Positions 1 to 11,954 of a stretch of 64,000 bases of DNA are shown one piece after another. The stretch is taken from assembly GCA_037046735.1 (NCBI GenBank), contig JBAOHC010000019.1, positions 1 to 64,000 of the forward strand. The letters run 5' to 3'. Source of the DNA: JADKAV01 sp037046735 (GTDB lineage Bacteria; Actinomycetota; Actinomycetes; S36-B12; UBA10799). The notes beneath the pieces are model-generated. The model made no database searches. It was not told the origin of the DNA and saw only the letters and a program-made list of their open reading frames with translations. Within the stretch, counting starts at the first letter, position 1, and the number at the start of each line of letters is the position of its first letter. The translations under genes and the position numbers were made by a program.

Positions 1-30
1 CAATGCCTATTTCAGCATCTGGCGGGCGCG

Positions 31-777
31 TCAGCCCCACCCGGCGCGGGAGCCGACGGGCGATCAGGTCGCTATGACCCCATAGCCGTTGGTGCGGGCG
101 TGGATGTCGCCCTTCTGGCAGTACCAGCCTGGGCAACACCTCGGCTACCGGCTGGGCACCGCGTAGGTACGGTCAGGTCGGTCAGCGGCCGTAGGCGCCT
201 GGTGGCGCGGGCGACGTCCACGACGGCATAGGCGCTCTCAGCCGCGGGATTGATGAGCTGCTTGAAGGCCAGCTGTTCGCAGGACCTGCGCGATCGGCTT
301 GTTCACCGGTTCCCGCACCCACTGCACGCGGACAGCACGCCCGGTAGGCCTCCCGAGCGCGCCGACGTTGGTGTTGATCCCGGTCACGGCATCGGCCACA
401 CCGCATCGGGTCCGGGACGCCGAGGCCTGCACGCGGTGATGTCGTTGCCCCCGATCGAGATGGTCACCAGTTCGAGACGCCTCCGTAGGACAACGGGCGC
501 CGCCTGGGGGCTCTGGGCTCAGCGGGGCGTAGGACTTGGCGCCGACCGCGCGGCGGTCCTCTTGCCGCAGCCCTTGCGGTTCAAGACGACGTCGCGGTCG
601 CGCCGCCGCGGCCGAGTTGCGTTTGCGGGCCTTGGGCAGCAGTTGCTGTGCGCCATGGGTCAGGTTGCCGTTGGATCTTATGGCGTGCTCCCACCAAGGA
701 GCCGCGGTCAGCCCCCCGCGCGCCGTCATATGACGGCGCCCGCACAGTGTGGGCGCGAGCAGGCGGCTGGCTCTCAT
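31..777 (-). pseudogene. Degraded mirror copy of the SGNH hydrolase gene
   Basis: This is the mirrored counterpart of the intact gene at 16,340-17,233. The start context and the first eight codons (MRASRLLA) are recognisable at 777, and the stop lies near 31. It is about 150 bases shorter than its partner and the frame is broken repeatedly. It carries no independent information and should not be counted as a second gene. Confidence 0.85.
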
Positions 778-865
778 ACACCTCCCGATCCGGCGGACCT
801 TGAGTCAACCAGCCGCGTTCCACGGCTGGGGCCATCCGACTGATATGGTGGCATAGGCTCGCGCT

Positions 866-1371
866 GTGTCCAGATTCATCGCGTTCGAGGTGGCGAGGCG
901 GCAGTTGACCCCAGCCGCGGCCCTCGCCGAGCACTTGCGCGCGGCCGGCCATGAGGTGGTCACAACACGGGCCACCGCGGGCAGACGGTCAGGGATTCTG
1001 CTGCTCGCCGACGGCTCGATGCGACCCACCGACTCTCTCGTCACGACGCGGCTGAAGCGTGGGCCGTGACTGACCGCTCGACCTGCTCCGCTGCCTACCA
1101 GGGCGATGCTCGGGCACTCGGCGAGGAGCGAATCCGGACCTGAGCCTGTGGGCCACACGGGCTCGCGCCCGATCTACACGATCGCGTTGGATCTGGACCC
1201 CCGCGGCTCGCGCGCGCGCCCCCGAGGCTGAACCGCTGGCCTTCCACGACGGTCCCGCGCAGCGGTTCGCCGCCGCCTATGACGCGGCTGATACGAGGTC
1301 GTCGTACGGCCTCGTTGCCACCCCATCAGCTGCGGCTCCGCCTGGCCGCGGGACGCGAGGCGCGCGCATGA
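866..1371 (+). pseudogene. Degraded mirror copy of tmk
   Basis: The copy starts with the same GTG and MSRFIAFE as the intact gene at 15,619-16,236. It then loses the P-loop (GGEGGGKST) through deletions and keeps patches such as AEHLRAAGHEVVTT. The stop overlaps the start of the holB copy (ATGA at 1,368-1,371), as in the intact pair. It is about 110 bases shorter than the partner. Confidence 0.85.
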
Positions 1372-2450
1372 GCGTATGGCAAGGATGTCGTGGGCCAGCC
1401 GCAGCGGTCGCCAAATCCTTCCAGGGCGCCGCGGCATCACGGGGCCCATGGTCACGGGTTGGCATTCGGACTACGGATGCGCGGCTCGCTCACCGGCCCG
1501 CCCGGCGGGCCGCGCTCCGCGGTACCGGCGGCGCCCCTGGCGTGCCCGACGAGGGCTGCAGCCTGGCTCGCCGCCGTTCGGTCGTCGGCAGCCACCCTGA
1601 TGTTACGGTCGCGTGTTCTCCACTCCCATGGGCGGAAGAGGTAGCATTAAGGCCTCTGCAGGCCGCAGGCTCACCGGTCACCGCGCGCGGCGATCGAGGA
1701 TGCTGACGCCTCACGAGGCCGCTGCCGCAACACCTTGCCAAAGGCAATCGACAATGCTACTTGACGCGTGGACCGCGCGCCCCAGCGCCGAGGACCCTAC
1801 ACTACCATCCCGGTCCCGACGCACGCGTCGCTGCGTGTCCCCGCCGGTGGTGGTGGAACCCCCAAGCGCGAAGGGGCGGACGCCACCATGGGGATTTGTT
1901 CGCCGCCCACGCCTCCCAAGGGCACATCGGCGGGCACGGGCGCTGGCAACCCGCCAGCACACTTAGTCGTGATGCGCCATGGTGCTCAAGGTCCCCCGCA
2001 TCATGTCGGGGATCACCAATGCCTACGGCATGGCCCACGACCTGCGCAAGGTCGCCGAGGCCGATGCTAGGGACGCACGAAAAACACGTCGACGACGAGG
2101 ACAGTGTCACTGCTCACCGCCTACTGGGCCGCTGAAGGCATCTCGGCCAAGGTCAGTGTCGCTGTTGACCAACACCCTAAGACACTAGTGGGGCGTCGCG
2201 GTCGGTGCGCTATGAACTCGACCCCGCTTCGTTGCACTTGGCTCTCACCGTGATGTCGCCATGTCGCAGTTTGTATCTTGGCACAACTTATTAATGTCGA
2301 TCTACTCCCGCCACAACCCTAGGCGGCTCAGTCCCACTACACACCATGACCATGAAGCGCATTCGATGTGTCACCGTACACCGGCCACTCAGGGAAACGC
2401 GCCGCCGGCACTCGTGTGCGAGTTGCTATGTGCACGTGCACCCGCCCGCG
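1368..2450 (+). pseudogene. Degraded mirror copy of holB
   Basis: This is the mirrored counterpart of 14,459-15,622. The start MSVW is preserved at 1,368, and blocks such as MVLKVPRIMSGITNAYGMAHDLRK (split here as MVLKVPRIM and AYGMAHDLRK) are readable near 1,980-2,060 in scattered frames. The 3' end is blurred by deletions near 2,450. It is not a functional gene. Confidence 0.82.
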
Positions 2451-2472
2451 GCCGCGAGGACGCTTCGACCTC

Positions 2473-3110
2473 AAAGGAGGCAGCTGAGGCGGCGTACGGA
2501 CGTGAAGCCCCTCGGCGCAGGCATGCAAGGCACCCGCGATGTCCACGTGTGACGGGGCGCTGCAGGTCGGGCGTGCTCAGCATCTGAAAAGCGCCGCGCT
2601 TCAACAGCTCCTCGTACATAGCCATGCCCGCAGCCGGATCTCCTCGGCCGAGTGGGCGGTGGTTGCTGCCGCGGCTGTCCCGCGATGTCGGGATCCTCCA
2701 CGCGGCCTGCGAGCACCGCCACCAGCCGCGGCTGGAGCGCCGCCTCGAAGCACGGCGGATCTCGATGGCGGCGTCGCTGTGCAGTCCCTCGATGGTGGGG
2801 ATCAACTGGGCCAACTGCACCCGGACGATGTGGTGCAGGCGGGCCGACTCGGCCGCTCCCATAATCCCCGTGCAGCGGCCTCGGGGGCGGCGGCGGAGCG
2901 GTAGGGCAGGGGGGCTCGCACAGTTCGGCTCCGCGCGGCCACGAGGCCACCACCGCCTGCCGGGGCGCCGATGAAGAACAGCAGCGCCTCGGGTCCGTCG
3001 GAGCAGCATCGGCCACATGGAGCTACCGCCCCGCGCATATGCACGTGCAGTTGGCGCGAACCGCAGCCGGGCGACCTTGCCGCGACCACATCCATGCACG
3101 AGCGCGTTGC
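2473..3110 (-). pseudogene. Degraded mirror copy of the 13,760-14,437 membrane-associated ORF
   Basis: Reading the minus strand gives broken pieces of the same protein, for example QLAQLIPTIEGLHSDAAIEI near 2,740-2,830 and MYEELLKR near 2,610. The frame is shifted several times. It is useful only as a noisy second reading of the right-arm gene. Confidence 0.8.
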
Positions 3111-3314
3111 CATGTTCTCATTTCTAACGCCATGCGGTCACCGGGGATGGGGGACGTCTCTCACCCGCCGTGGAAGGTGGAGCATGCGGACGCCTCCGCG
3201 AGCCCCCAGCAAGACGCATCGTCAATTGCGACCGCCCGACGCCCGCCCCATCTGTCTCAAAGTAAGTCCTGACACGGTTAGGCGCCCCGCAGCGTCAGGG
3301 CCGACGAAGGGACC

Positions 3315-4692
3315 GTGACCATCCTGCACAGCGTGGCTGGTGGGCGTCTGTCTGACGGTTTCGGCGGCAACACCGCCCCCAGGACTCCGCGCCGAGCCCG
3401 CCCGCCGCAGCCAGACCCTGCCTCGCTGGAGGCGTACTACGACCAGGAGTTGGACTGTCGTCGTGCCAGGGAGGCGCTGACGTGCCTAGTCCCGACTGCA
3501 CGGTCGCGTTGTCGCGCACGACCGGAGCAAACCCTCGCTCCGCCTTACCCGGGCGGCCCCGGCGGCAGCGGGGTGGACTACACGCGCCGCCCGGGCAGGT
3601 CTCTCTGCCGATGTCACCGACACCTACCACATAGTGGGCTTCATCTGCGCGGCGTCGGCCGCGCTCCCGCGGACGTCCGACCGACACACCTTGGACAAGC
3701 GGATCGCCCTGACGGGGACCCCGACTCGGCGCGGGCCACCCGTCGCTGCCGGCCAAGAGGTTTGGGCGCCCGTTGCCTGCGCAACACCGAGAGGCGCTGG
3801 CCCAGGCCGACACCGCGTCGGTGGTACGGTCCCACCTCGATGTCCTTCGGGCGCGCTTTTCGGACCTGCGCCCGACTTTCCTCGGCTTCCTCCAGAGAGG
3901 CCATTCGGGCGCCCCGTACGCAGGAGGACTTCGGTCCGACCACTCGGTGGATGGTCCTGATGGGATCCTGGTGCCCCAGCTCAGTGCCGACGAGGTCGGC
4001 CTGGGCAGGCTGAAAAGGTTCGACGGCTCTGCGCCGCCACCTTACTTTGAGGACTGCCAGAAGTTCCTCGGACTGTCCGGCGGCCGTGATTCCGTGGCCC
4101 ACGGGGTTCGATTTGGTGCGGGCGATTCCTGCAGACTAAGCCGCTTCCCGCATCAGGAACTCAACCAGTCGGCTCGGGCTGGGGGCGGGTGCTCTACAAC
4201 CTCTACTTCCCGTTGACCAGAACCTGTCAGATGGGGCTGCGCGATGCTGTTCGCCGGCGATCTGGCAGCTACCCAGTACCGCAGGCTGAGCGCGATCCGG
4301 AATGGCCAGCAGCACCAACGCGCAAGAGCTCTTCTTCGCCGTCCGGATCGTGCCAGCGAGCCCACCGCAGGAGCTGCGGGCCAGGGCCGGAGCTGGGGCT
4401 CAAGAGGCACCCGTTTTCGTGATAGCTCGCTTGGTCAGAGGCCACGTGCGCAGTGGCCGGGAGGAGCCCTGTCGGCGTCAGGTGGACGGGGTCGCAGGCG
4501 GGGCCGATCCTGGTCATCGGCAACACCCTAATCCTGCCGACGCCCCCTGGGCCAGGCGTTGACCGACCACACTCACCTGGTGGTGTGGGCAGTCCGATGG
4601 ACACACGGCGTACGGGCATGCCGTCGACGACGCCGTTGACGGCTACCTGTTGCAGGGAGCTCCCGGCGAGCAATCCGTTGCTGTGTTCCTGA
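3315..4692 (+). pseudogene. Degraded mirror copy of the S33/TAP-like hydrolase gene
   Basis: The copy begins with the same GTG (MTIL) as 13,466 and ends with the same stop context as 11,955. Pieces such as SLEAYYDQELD and ADEVGLG are readable, but the nucleophile region and most of the frame are lost to indels. Confidence 0.83.
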
Positions 4693-4841
4693 AATCGGTT
4701 CTGACCGGGGGAGCACTTTGCCGAACTGGTGACCGACAGTCGAGACCCGGCCGTCGCCATGTTCGCAGGTCCATCGCAATCCCGTCGCCATATTTACAAA
4801 GCACCCCGCTTGGCTGGGTCGCCGCCTAGGATGAGCGGGCA

Positions 4842-6455
4842 ATGACGAGCTACACGTGCGCACGGCGGGCCGCCCGGCCTCTACGGCCGCGACGAGCGCC
4901 GCCGCGCCGCAGCCGACCCCGTCCCCAGCGAGAGTCCCGCCGCGGACCCGTTGGCGGCCCAGATCGCGGAGACCACGAGCGAACTTCAGACTGACCTCGG
5001 ACGCGCGCAGGAAGCGGCTGCGAAGGACCGCTACGAGGAGGCCCGCTCCAAAGCGAAAACTGGACGCTGGTGGGCAGCGAGCCGGGCCGCTGAGGCCCCG
5101 CCTCATCGTGGGCCAGCACGCCCGCTCGATCTCATGAGCGGCTCCACCTGATCTGAGCCGCTCGCGTCGATGATCGACACACCGAGGACCCGGTGACCTG
5201 ATGAGCCGCGCCGACGAGGCGCTCATCGTGGGCACCCGTAAGGGGGACCAGTACACGCATGCTGCTGTGCTCATGTATGGAGGAGGTCAAGCACAATGGC
5301 GCGAGACTGAAGTGGCTCTAGTCCATTTCCAACCAGGTCAACTCGCCGACGTCGCCAACAAGCGGACCACCTGGCGGGTGCCAGCGGATTCCTGGGACGC
5401 CGATCAGCTGAAGGCCAGCGAGACCGAGGCGGCGGCCCAGTGGTGGCGGCATGCCTCGGGCGCCGACCGCGTCAGCTGACGAGATGCTCAGCGGGGACCC
5501 GGGGCTCAAGGTCACCACAAGAATCCCGGGCGTGGTCACTTTCAGGGACGAGCCATGGGTGACCGTCCTGACTGGGTCATGGCCGCAATCACCTACGCCG
5601 TTTCCACGTTGGCATATGTACAAGTGGCGGACCAACACATGGTTCGCAGATCATTGCTCCTCGCTGGTGGACCGGGCGTGGTCGCTCTTGCTGCCTTCCC
5701 CGTACTGGCACGAGCGCAAGCTGGTGGCCGGCTGGGTGTCACAGTGGCCTTGCGGCCAAGACCCAGTCGATCCCACGAGCCGGATGGCCCGGCTATGCTC
5801 GCGTTCATCACCGACGCCCGTCGCGGCGTGCACCACGCGGGTGTCGTTGACGACACCATCATCGCCGGCGATTCCAAGACCGGCGCTGTCAACGCGTTCT
5901 GATCACCAGTCGCATGGCAGGTCGGCCGGCCTGCCACAACTACGTGCCCAAGGCGTCCAAGAAGCCCTTCCAGTGCGGCGCCGACCCGGCCGACTTCATC
6001 GACGACGCCCGACGGCAAGGTGCTGGCGAACACGGCGCCGCGCCCCCACTGAGGTGTTCGGTGAGGCGCACACGCACGCCGGCCGGCCGGCCGCGCGACC
6101 ACCCAGCTGCACATTCATCGGGGTCGGCGCCCCAGCCACCGGTGTAGCCGGGCGACCGACATCACGACGCCCCAGGGGTGCGCGACGACGGCGTCGAACC
6201 TGGCGCTGGTACTTTTCATCGCCAGTTCTTCATGAAGAACCACGACAAATTTTCACGTGCAGTACATCATCTGGCAGCAGCGCATCTGGAATGCCGAGAC
6301 GATGAAGGCCGCTGCCCAGCTGGCGTGGCATGTCCGCACGGGGCAGCTCGGCCAATCATCAGGGACCACGTCCACGTCAGTTTCATCGGGCCGGACGTCG
6401 CCCCGCCGTCCCCAGGCTGCTGACCAGGGCGACCACCGACCAGAAGCTCCTAATC
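4842..6455 (+). pseudogene. Degraded mirror copy of the NlpC/P60 gene
   Basis: The ATG (MTSYT) matches the start of the gene at 11,807. The coiled-coil part, the CSSLV active-site region (near 5,655), NYVPKASKKPFQCGADP near 5,938 and QYIIWQQRIWNAET near 6,258 are recognisable in different frames. It helps to confirm that the right-arm ORF fragments belong to one gene. Confidence 0.83.
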
Positions 6456-6488
6456 TGCCTGGTTCGCGCCGTCAGGAAGCCCACTCAC

Positions 6489-7003
6489 ATGAAAGCCGCC
6501 CGACCCACGCCGGCGCGCCTGCTGGTGGCCATGACCGTGGGCAAGTCCCTCGTCCTACCATGTCGCACCTCGGCAGCAGGGACGACCAGTGCACGGTGGT
6601 TCGCGTGACCGCTCAGCACCACCCAACAGCGCTTCGTGGTGCTGGTCAACCGGGTGCGCCAGCGTCATGGGCCTCAGCCCCTGCGCTACATCCGACACCG
6701 TGCGGCCCTGACCGTCGCATCGCCCCGGTGGGCCGGGCCGACGCCGCCCGTCGGTATGGGAATCGGCTGCGCAGGCGGCGGGGCTGCGGGAGCCGAGAAC
6801 GTGGCGGCACGCCGCGAATTGGGGCGTCGCAAGGCCGGCACGGCGAACGGCGCGAGGGCTTCTGGGCCAGGACCTGCGCCTGAGCGCCCCACCGGGCCAA
6901 CCTGCTCGACCCGCGGGCCACCACATCGGGGTCGCCACCCGATCTGGGCGGATGTTCGGCGGGCACGACACCACGTCTGTTTTCGCGCGCGCATCCTCCT
7001 GTC
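6489..7003 (+). pseudogene. Degraded mirror copy of the CAP-domain gene
   Basis: The copy starts at the ATG preceding ARPTPARLLVAMT and contains VNRVRQRHGPQPLRYI near 6,645. It mirrors 9,388-9,960 and is broken by indels. Confidence 0.82.
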
Positions 7004-7075
7004 GCAGACCAGCCACCGCCTGTTGCCGGGCCGCGCGACCGGCCGAGGTAGGTTCGACCTCATAGGGAGGTGGCA

Positions 7076-8073
7076 ATGGCATGCACACAGTCGGACGCAG
7101 TGACCAGATCCCCACGACCTGGTACAATCCAGCGCCCCCGCCGCACTCTGGACCATGGAACCGTCGCTCGCTGTCTCCAGCAGGAAGTTACTCTGACTGC
7201 TTCATCCATCTGGCGGCGTCTCCACGTTGGTGTATCGGCAACGGCGCTCCCACTCCGCTGTTCCAGCTTATGCCTCGAAGACCATCATACGACAATACGA
7301 GGGCGTCGTGTGGTTCACACAAGCCCAACACCGCCGTCCGCAGGCCTACTACAACAAGGCGAGGGTGTGGAAGAGCTACGACCAGACCGGAGCTGGGCAG
7401 TGGGGTACGGCCCGGCTTGCGCCCTTTACGACATGGAGGTGAGATTGGGCAGGTCGGTGCCTCGTACGGCTGCATGGCCCGATGATCCAGCGGCTGAGGC
7501 GACATCGCTCACCCAGCGAGCTCACCGACAGGTATGAACGGGTGCGACTGCTGAACCTTTCCGGTTCGCTGGGCATGGCCATGTCGATAGTTGTGCAGAA
7601 CCCCGAGGCGCGTTATGTGCTTGGCTCGGGTGCTCAACCACGTGCTGCTGCACCTACAGGCTATTTCGGCCCAGGAAGTGATCTGGAGATGGCGGGGCCA
7701 CACACCCTGATCGTCGGGTTGTACCGGCGGTGGTTCGAACTTCGCCGGCCGTCCTCCGCGCGCAAGTTTGGCGGGCAAGACTGCTGCGACTGCGTGAATG
7801 CCTTGGCATCGAGCACGCGACACCTGGATGACCGTCTGCCTGATGAAGACTACACGTGGGCCATCCTCGCGCCGGACCCCATCCATGCCGGTGGCTTGTG
7901 ATCATGGTATGGCGCTCGCTCATCTCTCACGTGCACGGACAGGGCCTGATGGACGCGGAGTCAGTTTCTGCGAGACCGAGTGCTTCGAGGTGGCTGTCGC
8001 GTGCATACGTTTTGTGCCCGAGCCCCGCGTTGGCGGTGCGCTAGGCGCTGAAGGCCAAGGAGACCGGTGAGGA
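7076..8073 (+). pseudogene. Degraded mirror copy of trpB-like gene, running into the repeat axis
   Basis: A GGAGG-type site and ATG at 7,076 mirror the start at 9,310. PTTWYN, GSHKPNTAV and AGQWGTA blocks are visible in shifting frames. The reading turns back on itself at about 8,074, within the same codons at which the right-arm copy stops. Confidence 0.85.
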
Positions 8074-9310
8074 TCACCGTCTCCTCGCCCGTCTCCTTGG
8101 CCCGCAGCGCCTCCTGGACGGCGCCGGCGATGGCGTGGGGGCTCGGGCGCCGGGATGATCCCCTCGGTGCGGGCGAACTGGACGCCCGCCGCGAAGCACT
8201 CGGTCTGCGGCACGGCGATGGCCTCCATCAGGCCCAGCTCGTACACGTGGCAGATCAGCGGCGACATACCGTGGTAGCGCAGGCCGCCGGCGTGGATCGG
8301 GTCGGGCACGAAGTCGTGGCCGAGCGTGTGCATCTTCATCAGCGGCGTCATGCCCGCGGTGTCGCCGAAGTCGTAGGCGTAGACGCCCCGGGTGAGCGAC
8401 GGGCACGACGCCGGCTCCACGGCCCGGATGACCGGCGCCATGTTGCCAGCCAGCTTCTCGCGCAGGAACGGGAACGACAGGCCGGCGAAGTTCGACCCGC
8501 CGCCGGTGCAGCCCACGATCACGTCGGGCGCCTTCTCGCCGGCCTTGGCCAGCTGGAGGAGCGCCTCCTCGCCGATCACGGTCTGGTGCAGCAGCACGTG
8601 GTTGAGCACGCTGCCGAGCGCGTAGCGGATGTCGGGGTCCTGGGCGGCCACCTCGACCGCCTCGGAGATCGCGATGCCGAGCGACCCGGGGTGGTTCGGG
8701 TCTGCCAGGCATTGCGCGCCCGGCTTCGGTGAGCTGCGACGGCGAGCGGTGGACCGCAGCGCCGAACGCCTCGATCATGAGCCGGCGATAGGGCTTCTGG
8801 TCGTAGCTCGACGCGCCGACCTGCCACACCTCGCACTCGAGGTCGAACAGGGCGCAGGCGAAGGCCAGGGCCGTGCCCCACTGGCCGGCGCCGGTCTCGG
8901 TGGTGAGCTTCCGGACCCCCGCCTTGGCGTTGTAGTACGCCTGCGGCACGGCGGTGTTGGGCTTGTGCGAGCCGGCCGGCGACACGCCCTCGTACTTGTA
9001 GTAGATGCGCGCCGGCGTGCCGAGCGCCTCCTCCAGGCGGTGGGCCCGGAACAGCGGGGTCGGCCGCCACTGGCGGTACACGTCGAGCACGCCGCCGGGG
9101 ATCTCGATGAAGCGCTCGGTGGTGACCTCCTGCAGGATGAGGTCCATCGGGAACAGCGGGGCGAAGTCGTCGGGGCCCGGCGGGCTCGAGCGTCCCCGGG
9201 TGCAGCGCCGGCGGCGGCGGCTCCGGCAGGTCGGGCACGAGGTTGTACCAGGTCGTCGGCATCTCGTCCTCGTCGAGCGTGTACTTGTGCCGGCGAACGG
9301 TGTCGTCCAT
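8074..9310 (-). pseudogene. trpB: TrpB-like (TrpB2-type) tryptophan synthase beta chain, frameshifted and cut at its C-terminus
   Basis: TrpB-family enzymes use PLP to join indole and serine into tryptophan. The long N-terminal lead (PTTWYNLVPDLPEPPPP) and the spacing before the PLP-lysine segment GSHKPNTA fit the TrpB2 subgroup rather than classical TrpB. GAGQWGTALA, CTGGGSNFAG (PLP phosphate loop) and DPIHAGGLRYHG are all present. The start at 9,310 has a GGAGG site 6 bases upstream. At least three frameshifts (near 9,180, 8,700 and 8,150) split it. It stops at the inverted-repeat axis just after GEETVILT, so the usual last few dozen residues are missing. The damage is most simply assembly error. 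Confidence 0.85.
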
Positions 9311-9387
9311 TGCCACCTCCAGGGCTCTGAGGTCGAACCTACCTCGGCCGGTCACGCGGCCCGGCAACAGGCGGGTGCCACTGTGCC

Positions 9388-9960
9388 TCAGCAGGAGGAT
9401 GCGCGCGCGAAACGGACGACGTTGGCGGCGTAGTAGTGCCCGCCCGACGTCCGCCGGATCCGGGTGGCGACCCCGATGTGGGTGGCCCGCGGGTCGAGCA
9501 GGTTGGCCCGGTGGGGCGCCGAGCGCAGGAACTGGCCCAGAAGCCCTCGCGCCGTTCGCCGTGCCAAGGCCTTGCGACGCCCCAGCCAAGAACGTCGCCG
9601 GCGTGACGCCACGTTCTCGGCTCCCGCAGCCGCCACCTGGCAGGCCGAGCGGATCCCGGTCCAGTACGACGGGGGCTGTGTGCGAGCTCGGCCCACCCAC
9701 CGTGGCGATGCGAGCATGCGCGCCCAGGCCAGCGCCTGCTTGGACACGGTGTCGGAGTAGCGCAGGGGCTTGATCCCGTGACGCTGGCGCACCCGGTTTG
9801 ACCAGCGCCACGAAGCGCTGTTCGGTGGTGCTGGGCGTCACGCGAACCACCGTCGACTGGACGTCCCTGCTGCCGAGAGACCGGGCAGGAACATGGTCAG
9901 GACGAGGACTGCCGCGGTAGTGGCCACCAGCAGGCGCGCCGGCGTGGGTCGGGCTCTCAT
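9388..9960 (-). pseudogene. Secreted CAP-domain (SCP/PR-1-like) protein, frameshifted
   Basis: The N-terminus from 9,960 has two basic residues followed by a hydrophobic signal segment (LLVATTAAVLVLTMFLPG). The CAP domain follows in pieces: LVNRVRQRHGIKPLRYS, a GAENVA block, SAPHRANLLDP and HIGVATR, ending in a GGHYYAANVV strand. This order is typical of bacterial extracytoplasmic CAP proteins, whose biochemical role is mostly unknown. A GGAGG-like site precedes the ATG. At least three frameshifts (near 9,845, 9,790 and 9,600) prevent a continuous reading and are probably sequencing errors near the fold axis. Confidence 0.8.
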
Positions 9961-10010
9961 GTCAGTGGGCCCTCCTAATGCACGACTGCCTGCCGGCTGG
10001 TGGATGTGGG

Positions 10011-11807
10011 TCAGTTGCCGGTCTTCTGGTCGGTGGTGGCCTCGTCGGGCGTGACCTCGGGACAGCGGCGGCGACGTCCTGCTGATGAAACTGACGTGGA
10101 CGTGGTCCTGATGATTGGCCGTACAGCTGCCCCGGTCGGACATGCCACGCCACTGCGCGGCGGCCTTCGGGATCTCGGTCTCGGCATTCCAGATGCGCTG
10201 CTGCCAGATGATGTACTGCACGTGGAACTCGCCGTGGTTCTTCATGAAGAACTCGGCGATCGAGGTTCCCAGCGCCAGGTTCGACGCCGTCGTCGCGCAC
10301 CCCTCGGGCATCATGATGTCGGTCGCCCGGCCCGACGGATGGTCCGGGTACGGGGTCGCTGGGGCGCCAGCCCCCGATGATCTGCAGCTGCGGCCACAGC
10401 GTGGTCGCACACCGGCCGGCGATGATCGCGGCGGGCTGGACGCGCCTCACCGAACACCTCGGGCTTGGGGGGCACAGCGCCGTGTTCGCCAGCACCTTGC
10501 CGTCGGGCATCATGATGAACGCCGCCGGGTCGGCGCCGCACTGGAAGGGCTTCTTGGACGCCTTGGGCACGTAGTTGCCGCGTTTCGGCGGCTTCAACGA
10601 CAGCCGGCCGACCTGCCAGATGCGATTGGTGGGGATCGGAACCGCGTTGACAGCACCGGTCTTGGAATTGCTGGTGATCATGGTGTCGTCGTCCAGAACG
10701 ACACCCGCGTGGTGCACGCCGCGACGGGCGTCGGTGATGACACGACGTCGCCGGGGGACATCCGGTTTGTGGGGATTGTTGGCTGCAAGGCCACTGACAC
10801 CACCGGCCACCAGCTTGCGCTCGTCGGTGCGGGAGCCGCGGGGGATCGTGGGAACGTTCCACGCCCGGCTTCTCTATTCTAGCGAGGAGCAATCCATCTC
10901 GGAGCCTGTGTTGGTCCGCCACTTGTACGGTGTCCCCAACGTGGAAACGGCGTAGGTGACTGCGGCCATGACCCGGTCGGGGAGCACGGTGGCCGCTCCC
11001 CGTCAGCCCTGAAAGTAGCCACGCCGGGATTCTGTGGTCGCCCTTGAGCCCCGGGGGCATCTTGCCGCTGAGCATCTCGTCAGCTGACGCGGTCGGCGCC
11101 CGAGTACTGCGAACCGACCCAGGTAGTCCGCCCACCGGGCCGCCGCCTCGCTGTTGGCCTTGGCCTGATCGGCGTCCAGGAATCCGCTGGCACCCGCCAG
11201 GTGGTCCGCCCACTTGTTGGCGACGTCGGCGAGTTGCCGCTGGAGGCCGTTGACCTGGTTGGAGATCGACTCCAAGCTCGCTTCGGCGGCCATCCGCGCG
11301 GAGTCCGCCTGCTGCTTGACCTCCTCATTGCGCTTGAGCAGACGCACGGCGTCGTTGTACTGGTCGTCCTTGCGGTTGCCCACGATGAGCGCCTCGTCGG
11401 CGCGGCTCATCAGGTCACCCGGATCCTCGGTGTCGATCATCGACGCGAGCACACTCAGATCGGTGGAGCCGCTCATGTAGATCGAGCGGGCGTACTGGCC
11501 CACGATCAGGCGGGCCTCGTCAGCGGCCGCCTTGTTGGCTGCCACCAGGCGCTCCAGTTTTGCCGCTTTGGAGCGGGCCTCCTCATAGCGGTCCTTCGCA
11601 GCCGCTTCCTGGCGCCGCGCATCTCACCGAGGTCAGTCTGAAGTTCGCTCGTGGTCTCCGCGATCTGGGCCGCCAACGGGTCCGCGGCGGGACTCTCGCT
11701 GGGGGGACGGGGTCGGCTGCGGGCGCGGCAGCAGCGCTCGTCGCCACAGCCGTGGACGACAGAGCCAGGAGAAGGGCGCCCACCAGTGCGCGCGTGTAGC
11801 TCGTCAT
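10011..11807 (-). pseudogene. Secreted coiled-coil NlpC/P60 peptidoglycan endopeptidase with an extra C-terminal domain, frameshifted
   Basis: From 11,807 there is a signal peptide (MTSYTRALVGALLLALSSTA), then a long coiled coil with many Ala, Glu, Gln and Lys (about 11,600-11,100). An NlpC/P60 catalytic part follows, with MDCSS carrying the candidate catalytic Cys (codon 10,891-10,889) and HHAGVV carrying the candidate His. A C-terminal domain contains GGWRPSD, HPSGRATDIM and QDHVHVSF. The layout resembles actinobacterial RipA-like cell-separation hydrolases that are held inactive by the coiled coil; the last domain looks like the ARB-07466-type domain found in such proteins. Corrected reading ends in EATTDQKTGN at 10,011. 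Several frameshifts, one just after the Cys, break the frame. Confidence 0.8.
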
Positions 11808-11954
11808 TGCCCGCTCATCCTAGGCCACTACTCGAGCGGGGGGTGCTTTGTAAATATCAGCGACGGGATTGCGATGGACCTGCGACCTGGCGACGGCCGG
11901 GTGTCCACCGTCGGTCGCCCGGTTCCCCGGCGACCTGCCCCGTCAGGAACCGAT

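Noticed and set aside
1..8073. A second set of genes (tmk2, holB2, trpB2 copy and so on)
   Set aside because: All are mirrored, indel-broken copies of the right arm and most likely raw-read sequence.
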